Positions 32,726 to 41,467 of a stretch of 64,000 nucleotides of DNA are shown here, in pieces. The position numbers and the translations under genes are program-made. The notes under the pieces are model-generated. The model made no database searches. It saw only the letters and a list, made by a program, of their open reading frames with translations, and had not been told where the DNA came from. Position 1 is the first letter of the stretch. Each line of letters begins with the position of its first letter. Source of the DNA: an uncultured Pelagibacteraceae bacterium (GTDB lineage: Bacteria; Pseudomonadota; Alphaproteobacteria; Pelagibacterales; Pelagibacteraceae); assembly GCA_902576815.1 (NCBI GenBank), contig CACGWQ010000001.1:16001-80000 (forward strand). The letters run 5' to 3'.

Positions 32726-34453
32726 CTATTTATCTTTATTTTTTTTATTAATTTCATCTGAAAGAGATGCAAATGGAAGAGATTTTCCAGAACCAGAATC
32801 TCCATATTTTTTTAAAGCATCAGCATTTAATTTTTCTTCTAAAGCTCTGATTGATAATAATACTTTTCTTTTATCTTTTTTTTCTAATAAGCAATCAACC
32901 CGATCTCCTGATGTCCATCTTCCAGGCCTTTGATCACTTGGGGAGCTAGCTAGTTGAGTTTTTTTAATAAAGTTTTCTAATAGACATCCTTCAGGTTTTA
33001 CATATATACCTTTTGTATCAATCGAAGTAACTTTACAAGTTAGTACATCTCCCTCTTTAAAATTATCATAATATTTAAATGGATCTTCTGATATAGCTTC
33101 CCTGAGACTTACTCTAATTTTTTGATTTTCAATATCACATTCCACTATTTTCAATTTTTCAAAACTATGTCCCTTTTTATAAACATTCAATTCTTCCTCT
33201 GGTTTCTTAATATAATCTAAGTCATTACAATGTAAAAAACCTTCTATTTCATATTTTCCAAGCTTTACAAATAAAGCATATTCGTTTTTATTTGTTACTT
33301 TTCCATCAATTATAGATCCAAGCGGGAATTCCTTACTAAATTTTTGCCATGGATTTTCATTTGTTAATCTATGGCTTACTGCAATTCTTTTTAGTTTTGT
33401 GTCTATTTCAGTAATTCTGACCTTTATAATGTCGTTAACTTTTGCAAACGATTTAGGATTTATATTTTTTTTTAAATATGAGAGCTCTGAAGAATGACAA
33501 AGTGCGGATAAACCACTTCTCAATTCAACAAATAATCCATAATCTAGTGCTTTTTTAACAACTGCATCATAGTCTTTTCCAACTTCGAATTCTGATATGT
33601 TATCAAAAGGATCTGGCGAAAGTGCCTTTATACTTGTGCCAATTTGCATTTTTTGCAAGTCAATATTAATTATTTTTAACTTGTATTTTTTTCCAACTTC
33701 TAAAATTTCATCTGGTGAACTTATTCTACTGTAGCTAAGTTCTTGTAAATGAGTTAAGCAATCAAATTCACCACCATTAACTTCAAAAAAAGCACCAAAG
33801 CTTGCAATATTTTTACAAACACAATTTTCTAAAACATCACCAATTTTATATTTTGAAAATATTTCCTTTTTATCTGAAGCCACCACTTCTGCTTGCATAG
33901 CTTTTCTTGATGTACACAAATTACCTCTGGCGCTATCAATTTTTATAATTTTTGCTTTTATTTCTGTATTCATAAGATGAGATATATCTTTTAATGGACG
34001 TGAACTTATTTGAGAGCCAGGCATAAAAGTAGAAATTCCAGTTGTCTTTTCTTTGAATATTACTCCTCCTTTAACTTTACCAATTATTTCTCCTGTAATA
34101 GCTAAATTATCCTCGAAAGCTTTTTTTAACTCTAAAAACCCTTTTTGTTTGTGGGCTTTTTCAAAACTGACGATTATTTCTCCATTTTTTGACTCAGAGT
34201 TTTCTAATAAAACATCGATTTTATTTCCTACTTTTAAATTATCTAGTTGGTTTAAATTTTTAAATTCAGCAATATCAATCATTGCTTCTGATTTCATACC
34301 AAGGTAGACCCAACAAAATTTCTCTGTAATATTTGTTATTTCAGCTTTAACTATTGAGCCTTCTTCAATTTTACTTTTTGCTGTTTCTGAATTTAATAAT
34401 TCAATAAATTTTTTGGATTGAGGTGTGGATAAATCTTTCTTATATACTTCCAT
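32726..34453 (-). CDS. rpsA: Ribosomal protein S1 (bS1)
   Basis: A 575-residue mRNA-binding protein of the small ribosomal subunit. It consists of repeated S1 OB-fold domains from about residue 30 to 530, with typical strands such as GDVLENCVCKNIASFGAFFEV and GKDYDAVVKKALDYGLFVEL. The C-terminus is a charged tail. It overlaps cmk by 14 bases and precedes ihfB by six. Confidence 0.96.
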   Translation of the reverse strand: MEVYKKDLSTPQSKKFIELLNSETAKSKIEEGSIVKAEITNITEKFCWVYLGMKSEAMIDIAEFKNLNQLDNLKVGNKIDVLLENSESKNGEIIVSFEKAHKQKGFLELKKAFEDNLAITGEIIGKVKGGVIFKEKTTGISTFMPGSQISSRPLKDISHLMNTEIKAKIIKIDSARGNLCTSRKAMQAEVVASDKKEIFSKYKIGDVLENCVCKNIASFGAFFEVNGGEFDCLTHLQELSYSRISSPDEILEVGKKYKLKIINIDLQKMQIGTSIKALSPDPFDNISEFEVGKDYDAVVKKALDYGLFVELRSGLSALCHSSELSYLKKNINPKSFAKVNDIIKVRITEIDTKLKRIAVSHRLTNENPWQKFSKEFPLGSIIDGKVTNKNEYALFVKLGKYEIEGFLHCNDLDYIKKPEEELNVYKKGHSFEKLKIVECDIENQKIRVSLREAISEDPFKYYDNFKEGDVLTCKVTSIDTKGIYVKPEGCLLENFIKKTQLASSPSDQRPGRWTSGDRVDCLLEKKDKRKVLLSIRALEEKLNADALKKYGDSGSGKSLPFASLSDEINKKNKDK

Positions 34454-35117
34454 ATTTTTTTTTCATTTTGTCTCTGACTAATTTAACTAGTTTACGCTCC
34501 ATCTGTTTAATTGTTAAATTAGTGGTGTCGACTAATACAGCATTTTTAGCTTTTATCAAGGGGCTTATTTTTCTTGTAATATCATCTCTATCTCTATTTT
34601 TAAGTGCCTTTTTCACTTCTTTTAAAGTTATTTTATTGTCTAGAGATCTAAATTCTCTTAATCTTCTTCTGGCTTTAGTTTCATATGAGCATTTAAAAAA
34701 TAATTTCAAATCTGCATTTGGGTCAATTTTAGTTCCAATATCTCTTCCTTCACAAATGACTAGATTTGATTTTTTTATAAATTCAACTTGAAATTTTCTT
34801 AAAGCATCCCTGACAAGTTTTTTTTTTGCAATTTTTGATGATAATTCTGTTACTCTTTTTGAATAAAGTTTTTCTCCTTTTAACCTTTTTAGAGTTATTT
34901 TTTTTGATATTTTAGATATATTTTTTTTATTACAAACAAGCTTTTCTTTAATTAATCTGTATGCGCAATACCTATAAAGCTTACCAGACGAAAGATATTT
35001 AAATCCAAAATAGTTACTGATAAATTTACTTCCAGTAGACTTACCAGTTGCGCTTTGTCCATCAACAGCAATACTAAATTTTTTTTTTATTATTTTATTC
35101 GACAAACTTAGCTCCAA
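34440..35117 (-). CDS. cmk: Cytidylate kinase
   Basis: Phosphorylates CMP and dCMP. The 225-residue protein has the P-loop VDGQSATGKSTGSKFI (about 18-33), YLSSGKLYRYCAYR as the CMP-binding helix, and CEGRDIGTKIDPNADLKLFF near 118-137. It overlaps aroA by 23 bases and rpsA by 14; aroA-cmk-rpsA is a classical operon. Confidence 0.94.
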   Translation of the reverse strand: MELSLSNKIIKKKFSIAVDGQSATGKSTGSKFISNYFGFKYLSSGKLYRYCAYRLIKEKLVCNKKNISKISKKITLKRLKGEKLYSKRVTELSSKIAKKKLVRDALRKFQVEFIKKSNLVICEGRDIGTKIDPNADLKLFFKCSYETKARRRLREFRSLDNKITLKEVKKALKNRDRDDITRKISPLIKAKNAVLVDTTNLTIKQMERKLVKLVRDKMKKKYGSI

Positions 35118-36426
35118 TATTTTTTAGTATTTTAATAAAATCTGGAAAAGACGTATTTATCGAGTTTTTATCATAAATTTTCCAATTTCCGCCTAATGTC
35201 AATGCAGAAATTGTAGCCATAGCCATTATTCTATGATCTTTCATGTAGTCTTTAATACTATATGAACCTTCTAATTCTAAATTTTGATTTCCCCATATTC
35301 TAATATTATCACCTTTTTCGATTTTATTTTTTACACCAATTAATTTTAAAATTTTAGAACCAAGCAATAATCTATTTGACTCTTTTTTTTTTAATTCTTC
35401 TAAATTTTTGAATATTGATACACCTTTAGCTTTTGAGGCAACAAGAAAAATAATCAAAAACTCATCTATTGCGCTAGTATTAAATTTAATGGGACAATTA
35501 ATTGCCTTTAAATTCTTTGAACTTTTAACAAGTATATCACCAATAGTTTCTCCTTTGTACTGAGTTTTATTTTTAATATATATTTTTGCATTCATCATTT
35601 TTAAAATATTTATAATTCCCAATCTTGTGACATTTAAATTAACATTTTTAATCAGAAGCTGAGAGTTTTCAGATAAAATCGTCAAAGCTATAAAAAAGGA
35701 AGCTGAACTTATATCTCCAGGTATATTATATTCAAAATTTTTAAACTGTTTTAATCCCGCAACATGTATCTCATCAAAAAATTTTTTTTTTTTTACTAAT
35801 ATAGGTATTTTTAAGAATTTAAAAAAAAGCTCAGTATGATTTCTACTTTTTTTTGCTTTAATTTTTGTTATCCCAGGAGTATTTAATGCAGCAATCATAA
35901 CAGCACTTTTGCATTGAGCACTTCCAAGTTTTTCTATATATTTTATTGGTCTTAAAAATTTTGATCCTTCGATATTTATTGGTAAACAGTTATTTTTCGA
36001 TTTAATATTTGCTCCAAATTTTCTTAATGGTTCTATTATTCTATAAAAATCTCTTTTTGATAAACTCTTATCTCCGGTTATTTTTACATTAGCGTTAGTT
36101 TTAATGAGCGCGCTAAGGATCAGTCTGCCAAATGTACCGGAATTACCAGCGTAAATTGTTTCTTTTTTTTTAGGACTGTATCCATTTAAACCTTTTCCAT
36201 ATATCTCGAAAAAATTTTTTTTTTTTATTATTTTTATTCCTAATTTTTTCAATGCTTTTATTGCATTAATAACATCTTCAGACTCAAGCAAATTATAAAT
36301 TTTGGAAACTCCAACTGCTTGAGAAGCTAATAAAATTGCTCTTATTGATAAGCTTTTATCTGAATTTACATATATTTTTTTTTTGAAATTTTTTAATTTT
36401 TTTTTAATTATGATGAAATCAGACAT
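35095..36426 (-). CDS. aroA: 3-phosphoshikimate 1-carboxyvinyltransferase (EPSP synthase)
   Basis: Makes EPSP in the shikimate pathway. The 443-residue protein has SDKSLSIRAILLASQAVG (about 22-39), the PEP-binding YAGNSGTFGRLI near 92-103, and RNHTELFFKFL near 195-205. The C-terminal KESNRL and KDHRIMAMA motifs are intact. It is rich in Lys and Ile. Glyphosate sensitivity class is not decided here. Confidence 0.94.
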   Translation of the reverse strand: MSDFIIIKKKLKNFKKKIYVNSDKSLSIRAILLASQAVGVSKIYNLLESEDVINAIKALKKLGIKIIKKKNFFEIYGKGLNGYSPKKKETIYAGNSGTFGRLILSALIKTNANVKITGDKSLSKRDFYRIIEPLRKFGANIKSKNNCLPINIEGSKFLRPIKYIEKLGSAQCKSAVMIAALNTPGITKIKAKKSRNHTELFFKFLKIPILVKKKKFFDEIHVAGLKQFKNFEYNIPGDISSASFFIALTILSENSQLLIKNVNLNVTRLGIINILKMMNAKIYIKNKTQYKGETIGDILVKSSKNLKAINCPIKFNTSAIDEFLIIFLVASKAKGVSIFKNLEELKKKESNRLLLGSKILKLIGVKNKIEKGDNIRIWGNQNLELEGSYSIKDYMKDHRIMAMATISALTLGGNWKIYDKNSINTSFPDFIKILKNIGAKFVE

Positions 36427-36432
36427 CTAAAA

Positions 36433-37209
36433 TTAATTAATCTTAAATTCTTCACCAAAGTAAGCATTTTTAGCTCCACTATCTTTAATAATTTCATTTG
36501 GACTACCAGAAGTGATAATTTTACCGTTGGACAAAACAATAGCTCGATCAACACATGATAGTAAATCTCTAGCCTGATGATCACAGACCACTACTGTTAT
36601 TTTTTCCATAGATTGAAGGTTTACTATAACTTCTTGCAACATTTTTATTGTAAGTATGTCTAAAGCAGCAAAAGGCTCGTCTAACAATAAAATGTTTGGG
36701 TCATTAATCAATGTCATTGCTATTACTAATCTTTTCTTTTGGCCACCAGATAAATGATATGATTTGATATTTAATAAAGACTCAAATTCAAATTGTGAAA
36801 TAATTTTATCAATTTTTTCCTGCCTAATTACTTTGCTAGAGTAATGAATTTCTGCAACTAATTTCAAGTTATCTAATAAAGATAAATCTTGTATGAAACC
36901 ACCATGTTGAGGAACATATCCCAATCTAAATCTTGTTGCTCTTTCGTAAATTGGTGTTTTCGTGCAATTAACCCCTTTAATAAAAACATTTCCATAAGAT
37001 GGTTCAATGGTACCATTTATAATTTTAAATATTGTTGATTTACCAACCCCATTCGGACCCAACATTCCTAGAACTTCTTGTTTGTTTATTTTTAAGTTTA
37101 TGTCATCCAAAATTTGTCTTTTATTATAAAACATAGATATTTTTTTTAGTTCAACTAGTGTTTCTTGTTCTTTAAATGATTTAATTCTGAATTTTTTAAT
37201 TATTGCCAT
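36433..37209 (-). CDS. lptB: LPS export ABC transporter ATP-binding protein LptB
   Basis: The ATPase that drives LPS transport from the inner membrane. The 258-residue protein has Walker A GPNGVGKSTIF (about 53-63), the Q-loop in GYVPQHGGFI, signature LSGGQKKR and Walker B NILLLDEPFAALD. The final segment AYFGEEFKI matches LptB. It overlaps lptC by one base. No lptA lies between the two. Confidence 0.92.
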   Translation of the reverse strand: MAIIKKFRIKSFKEQETLVELKKISMFYNKRQILDDINLKINKQEVLGMLGPNGVGKSTIFKIINGTIEPSYGNVFIKGVNCTKTPIYERATRFRLGYVPQHGGFIQDLSLLDNLKLVAEIHYSSKVIRQEKIDKIISQFEFESLLNIKSYHLSGGQKKRLVIAMTLINDPNILLLDEPFAALDILTIKMLQEVIVNLQSMEKITVVVCDHQARDLLSCVDRAIVLSNGKIITSGSPNEIIKDSGAKNAYFGEEFKIN

Positions 37210-37961
37210 TATTCTGTAACTAAATTTATTTTTTTGTTTTCTTCAGGTTCAATATTTATATCTTTTGTAGAGATATCTAAAGTAATTTTTCCAGCTTTCA
37301 TAATTGAAACAGGATCTTTTACTGTAACATTGCCTTTTGCGATCGCAAAATTGGTCTCTAAATTTAAATCAAATGTATCACAGTCAATCTGCTTATCCTC
37401 AAAATTTATGACAACATTATCATAAAAAAATGATTTTTGGGATTTAGAATTGTACTTAGCATAATCTGACACAATAAAAATATCTGATCTTTTATCTGAG
37501 GATACTTTTCCTTCAACATTATTTAATTTTAAAATATTTTTATCAAGTTTATCTGTCTTGCCAGAATCAGCTATTATAACATATCTATTTCCCTTTTTAT
37601 CTGATGTAAGGTATTCAACTTGTGTTAATTTATTGCTATCAATTAAAGTACTTTTATCAATGGTTTCAACTTTTTTAACTTCTCCAACATTTTTTTCTTC
37701 TAAATTTTGATCATTTTTTTCCTGTTTACTTTCTAAACTTTTTTGATCATTTTTTTCTTTTTCATTTTTTAATTTTTTTTTATTTTGCGAAGTTCCTTTT
37801 TCTATTGTTATAGTATCTGTTTTTAAACTAACACTTTGATCATCTAGAGTGTTAATCTCATTAATATTATTATTTTCTTTAAAGTAGACAAAATATACCG
37901 AACCGATAATTAAAAAAATTATTAACAATATTATAATTTGTGACAGTGATTTAATAGACAT
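37209..37961 (-). CDS. lptC: LPS export protein LptC-like
   Basis: A 250-residue inner-membrane-anchored periplasmic protein. A hydrophobic anchor (about 8-27) is followed by a charged, low-complexity linker (about 55-95) with KNDQ repeated at 70-73 and 82-85. A beta-jellyroll OstA/LptC domain follows, with RYVIIADSGKTD, LNNVEGKV and NFAIAKGNVTVKDPVSIMKAGKI. It bridges LptFG and LptA. The assignment comes from anchor, fold pattern and its place next to lptB. Confidence 0.8.
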   Translation of the reverse strand: MSIKSLSQIIILLIIFLIIGSVYFVYFKENNNINEINTLDDQSVSLKTDTITIEKGTSQNKKKLKNEKEKNDQKSLESKQEKNDQNLEEKNVGEVKKVETIDKSTLIDSNKLTQVEYLTSDKKGNRYVIIADSGKTDKLDKNILKLNNVEGKVSSDKRSDIFIVSDYAKYNSKSQKSFFYDNVVINFEDKQIDCDTFDLNLETNFAIAKGNVTVKDPVSIMKAGKITLDISTKDINIEPEENKKINLVTE

Positions 37962-38942
37962 TTAACTTATGTTGGCTTTAAGAATATTATGCACATGTAT
38001 TAAACCAATTGTTCTTTTTTTTTTGTTTTTCTCATGAACACATAAACTAGTTATTTTTTTTGAATTCATAATAAAAAGCGCTTGGCTTGCCAACATATCC
38101 TTATCAACAGATATAGGGTTTTTTTTCATAATTGATTTAATTTTTAAATTTTTAAAATTTTCAAATTTATGCGTATTTCTTTTTAAGTCTCCATCAGTCA
38201 GTATTCCAACTGTTTCTAACTTATGATTTCTAATTATTAAAACCCCGTAACCACCTAGTCTTAAATTTTGTAAACTATTTTTGATATTAGCGTTTTCTTT
38301 TATAAAAGGGGTTTGTTTTTTTGAAACCATTAAATCAGACACAGTTTTTAATTTTGTTCCTAATGCACCAGACGGATGAAATTTTTTAAAATCTACTCTG
38401 TTAAATTTTTTATATTTCATACATGATAAGGCTATGGCATCACCTAACGCAATCTGAATTGTTGTACTAGAACTGGGTACAATACTCTCTGGACCAGCTT
38501 CTTTTACATTGGGCAGTAAAAGTCTTAGGTCAGAGCTTTTATATAAAATCGAGTTTTTATTTGAAGTAATTCCTATTAAGCAAATATTTTTATTTCTTGA
38601 GCAGTATTTAATAATATTTTTGAGTTCATCAGAGTTCCCACTTAAACTAATTAATATTACAATGTCATTTGATGTAATTTTTCCCATATCACCGTGGCTC
38701 GCATCGCTAGCATTTAAAAAAAATGATGGAGTACCAGTCGATGAAAATGTGGCAGCCCATTTTCTTCCAATTATTCCACTCTTTCCTATACCAGAAATTA
38801 TTAATTTTCCATTTTTATTATCTGATATTTTTTTTACTATTTCGCTAAACGTTTTTTTTATTGAATTTTTTAACTTTTTTAATGCATTTATTTCTTGCTG
38901 AATAATATCTTTACCATTTTCTATATATTTATTATCTAACAT
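37962..38942 (-). CDS. kdsD: Arabinose 5-phosphate isomerase (KdsD/KpsF)
   Basis: Makes arabinose 5-phosphate for KDO. The 326-residue protein has an N-terminal SIS domain (GKLIISGIGKSGIIGRKWA near 44-62, SHGDMGKI and SLSGNSDELKNII) and two C-terminal CBS domains from about 205 to 320. The stop abuts the lptC start. With kdsB in the same window it links KDO supply and LPS export. Confidence 0.93.
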   Translation of the reverse strand: MLDNKYIENGKDIIQQEINALKKLKNSIKKTFSEIVKKISDNKNGKLIISGIGKSGIIGRKWAATFSSTGTPSFFLNASDASHGDMGKITSNDIVILISLSGNSDELKNIIKYCSRNKNICLIGITSNKNSILYKSSDLRLLLPNVKEAGPESIVPSSSTTIQIALGDAIALSCMKYKKFNRVDFKKFHPSGALGTKLKTVSDLMVSKKQTPFIKENANIKNSLQNLRLGGYGVLIIRNHKLETVGILTDGDLKRNTHKFENFKNLKIKSIMKKNPISVDKDMLASQALFIMNSKKITSLCVHEKNKKKRTIGLIHVHNILKANIS

Positions 38943-38963
38943 TCGTATCTTAATTAAATAATT

Positions 38964-39575
38964 TTAATGAGACCATATATCTTCTTTGAAGGAGGACAGA
39001 TCTAGTTCAACTCTTGTATTTATGAAACCTATTACTTTTTTATATAATTCAAACCTGTTTTCTCTAATGAGCATTTTTTCTAACTTATCATATATTTTAT
39101 GAAGATATATTACATCCTTTGCACAATACTGTAGTTGTTTATCACTTAATTCTCCTCCAAAATCAGAACTTTGCAAATTTTTGCTTATATCGATACCAAT
39201 AAATTCCTTTATTAAGTCTTTAAGACCATGTCTATCTGAGTAGCCTCTAACAATCTTACTCATCATTTTGGTGCAATCAATATTATCAACTTCAATCTTT
39301 AAATATTTTTTTATAAATAGTAAATCTGCACGTGCAAAATGAAAAATTTTATTAACTTTTTTATCATTTAAGATTTTTTTTAAATTTGGAGCATCGTAAT
39401 TGTCTCTATCTAATTGTATGATATGTGCATCATTTTTTCCTGATGATATTTGTACTAAACACAATTTATCCCTTTCGACGTTTAGACCCATAAACTCACA
39501 ATCTAAAGCAATATTGTCACCTAGATTGATTTCATCTGGTAAATCTTTTTTATGTAATTTAATATCTAAATTCAT
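38964..39575 (-). CDS. rnd: Ribonuclease D, short form
   Basis: A 3'-5' exoribonuclease of the DEDDy family, 203 residues. It shows ALDCEFMGLN (D, E near 27-29), HFARADLLFIKKYL and YCAKDVIYLHKIYDKL. The C-terminal HRDC domain of E. coli RNase D is absent, as is usual in alphaproteobacteria. Its start lies only six bases from the start of the divergent NDUFA9-like gene. Confidence 0.92.
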   Translation of the reverse strand: MNLDIKLHKKDLPDEINLGDNIALDCEFMGLNVERDKLCLVQISSGKNDAHIIQLDRDNYDAPNLKKILNDKKVNKIFHFARADLLFIKKYLKIEVDNIDCTKMMSKIVRGYSDRHGLKDLIKEFIGIDISKNLQSSDFGGELSDKQLQYCAKDVIYLHKIYDKLEKMLIRENRFELYKKVIGFINTRVELDLSSFKEDIWSH

Positions 39576-39581
39576 TAATAA

Positions 39582-40556
39582 ATGTATAGTATGAAAAATA
39601 AAGAAATTCTAGTTTTTGGTGCATCCGGTCAAATTGGAAGGCATTTAATAAGAAGGTTTACAAAAAACAATTATAAAGTTATTGCAGTTACAAGAAATAT
39701 TCATCAAAAAGGTTATTTGTTAAAAACCCAAGGAAATCCTGGTTATCTTGAAATTAAGGAGCTTAAAGTTTTTGAAGAGGAGAAAATCAGACAAATTATG
39801 GATGGATGTAGCATTTGTATAAATTTAATTGGAATTTTATACGAAAAAAAAAGTGGCCATTTTAACTTAATACATTCCAAACTTCCAAAAATGATTAGCA
39901 AAATAGCTAGTGAAAAAAAAATAGATCAATTTATACATCTATCATCACTTGGTATAGATGAAATAAATGATAGTGCTTATGCTTTATCTAAAAAAGAAGG
40001 TGAGAATTATATTAGAAATAATTTTAAAAATTGTGTGATATTGAAACCATCAATAGTTTATTCGCAAGATGATCAATTTACAACAAAGTTTATGTCACTA
40101 CTCAGTAATTTACCTATTATGCCATTATATTACAAAGGATCTACCAAATTTATGCCAATACATGTCACAGATTTAGCTGAAGTAATTTATCAGATCATTG
40201 ATAAAAAAATAAAAAAAATGACCATTGAATGTGTTGGAGAAGAAATCTTCTCTTTTAAACAAATTTTAGAAATACTTTTAAAACTAATTGAAAAAAAAAG
40301 ACTATTAATACCAATGCCATTAATTTTAGCAAAATTCTCAGCAAAGTTTTTCCAATTATTTCCAACCCCCTTATTAACTGAAGATCAGTTAAAATTATTA
40401 AAGTACGACAATATTCCTACTGGTAAATTTAAAACTAATTTTGATATAGGCTTTAAAGCTAAAAAAAAATTTGAGACCGAAGTTAAAAAGTATTCTTATA
40501 ATTGGAAATCAGGTGGACAATACTCAATAAAAAATAAACTAAGTAGCAATGAATAA
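39582..40556 (+). CDS. NAD(P)-binding NDUFA9-like complex I-associated protein
   Basis: A 324-residue atypical SDR with the Rossmann motif VFGASGQIGRHLIRRF (about 11-26). It also shows HLSSLGIDEINDSAYALSKKEGE, with the YxxxK-type pair, and NAD-fold strands to about 200. Relatives in alphaproteobacteria and mitochondria are the NDUFA9 family. A second Met at residue 4 (position 39591) may be the true start, since the first is six bases from the rnd start. It overlaps the SHOCT gene by eight bases. Confidence 0.85.
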   Translation: MYSMKNKEILVFGASGQIGRHLIRRFTKNNYKVIAVTRNIHQKGYLLKTQGNPGYLEIKELKVFEEEKIRQIMDGCSICINLIGILYEKKSGHFNLIHSKLPKMISKIASEKKIDQFIHLSSLGIDEINDSAYALSKKEGENYIRNNFKNCVILKPSIVYSQDDQFTTKFMSLLSNLPIMPLYYKGSTKFMPIHVTDLAEVIYQIIDKKIKKMTIECVGEEIFSFKQILEILLKLIEKKRLLIPMPLILAKFSAKFFQLFPTPLLTEDQLKLLKYDNIPTGKFKTNFDIGFKAKKKFETEVKKYSYNWKSGGQYSIKNKLSSNE

Positions 40557-40815
40557 TTATATTTTAATAATTTTGTCTTTATTTTTATTAATAGCAGTTA
40601 TTGCAGTTTCAGCTAAATCAATTTCTATGGGAATTGATTCAAGAAGAAATTTAAATAAAGACGATAAAGATAAAGATAAAGAAAATGAAGATTTGAATAT
40701 AGATAGTGAAAAAAAAAGTATTTCTGATGAAATATATAAATTAAAAAAAATGTATGATGAGGGATTGATAAATGAAGAGGAATTCAAAAAAGCAAAAAAT
40801 AAAATTTTAAATTAA
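40549..40815 (+). CDS. Membrane-anchored SHOCT-domain small protein
   Basis: An 88-residue protein. An N-terminal hydrophobic segment (about 4-22) is followed by a charged linker rich in KDKDKE and a C-terminal SHOCT motif, EIYKLKKMYDEGLINEEEFKKAKNKIL. SHOCT motifs often mediate oligomerisation. The C-terminus is predicted to be in the cytoplasm or periplasm depending on anchor orientation. Its stop shares TTAA with gcrA. Confidence 0.8.
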   Translation: MNNYILIILSLFLLIAVIAVSAKSISMGIDSRRNLNKDDKDKDKENEDLNIDSEKKSISDEIYKLKKMYDEGLINEEEFKKAKNKILN

Positions 40816-41309
40816 GCTGATCTAGTTATTTTTTTTTGAATAAATTTTGGCATTTCTTCATTTTTATCAACAATTTCGTCTTTCTTGTTTTTTGGCTGGA
40901 ATACAACCATCAGATGTAAAGGGCAGTATGAAAACTTTTCTACACTTTTTCTGCCACAAAAAGAAGAATCCTTTTCATTTGGATGTCCCTCCATGTATTT
41001 ACAAGTCTCATCGTTTAACTCCTCAAGCTGAAGATTTTTAGCTGGTTCAAAGTTTCTGTCTAATAAAAGTGATTTAAATTTTCTTCTTCCTTTGATGTTA
41101 TATGTTTTTTCTGAACTAGTAATATGTTTATATTTATCATTTACTTTGGCATTTTTAGTTTTAATCTTTGCTGACAGATTTAGTCTATGAGCTTTACCTA
41201 TAACTGCATTTCTTGATATACCACCTATTATTTCTGCAATTTGGCTTGCTGTTTTTCCAGACCCCCAAAGCTCCTTTAATTTATCGACTTTTTCAGTTGT
41301 CCAACTCAT
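40812..41309 (-). CDS. gcrA: GcrA cell-cycle regulator
   Basis: An alphaproteobacterial transcription factor that works with RNA polymerase sigma70 and, in Caulobacter, with CcrM-methylated DNA. The 165-residue protein has the N-terminal helix-turn-helix SWTTEKVDKLKELWGSGKTASQIAEIIGGISRNAVIGKAHRL (2-43) and a cysteine-rich C-terminal region CKYMEGHPNEKDSSFCGRK. The promoter region is shared with argD. The CcrM methyltransferase is not in this window. Confidence 0.94.
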   Translation of the reverse strand: MSWTTEKVDKLKELWGSGKTASQIAEIIGGISRNAVIGKAHRLNLSAKIKTKNAKVNDKYKHITSSEKTYNIKGRRKFKSLLLDRNFEPAKNLQLEELNDETCKYMEGHPNEKDSSFCGRKSVEKFSYCPLHLMVVFQPKNKKDEIVDKNEEMPKFIQKKITRSA

Positions 41310-41416
41310 ACTATATATTGTATAATAATTTGTTCGTATAACATTATCTTGACTATTAAATAGTTAATATCAAGTAATATTTTGAATTTTCTAACACTTT
41401 TTATAAAATTTATATA

Positions 41417-41449
41417 ATTACTTGTAGTTGAATTACAAAAAAAAGTAAT
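41417..41449 (+). promoter_or_regulatory. Hairpin in the argD leader
   Basis: ATTAC-TTGTA (41417-41426) pairs with TACAA (41434-41438) and GTAAT (41445-41449). The loop is GTTGAAT and a six-A bulge lies on the 3' side. A TATAAT hexamer lies just upstream at 41413-41418. The element ends 18 bases before the argD ATG. Function unknown. Confidence 0.35.
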
Positions 41450-41467
41450 AATCTTATATCAAAATTT

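Noticed and set aside
32415..32933. A 172-codon plus-strand ORF opposite ihfB and rpsA
   Set aside because: It spans two real minus-strand genes and consists of Phe/Ser/Leu-rich sequence typical of antisense AT-rich frames.
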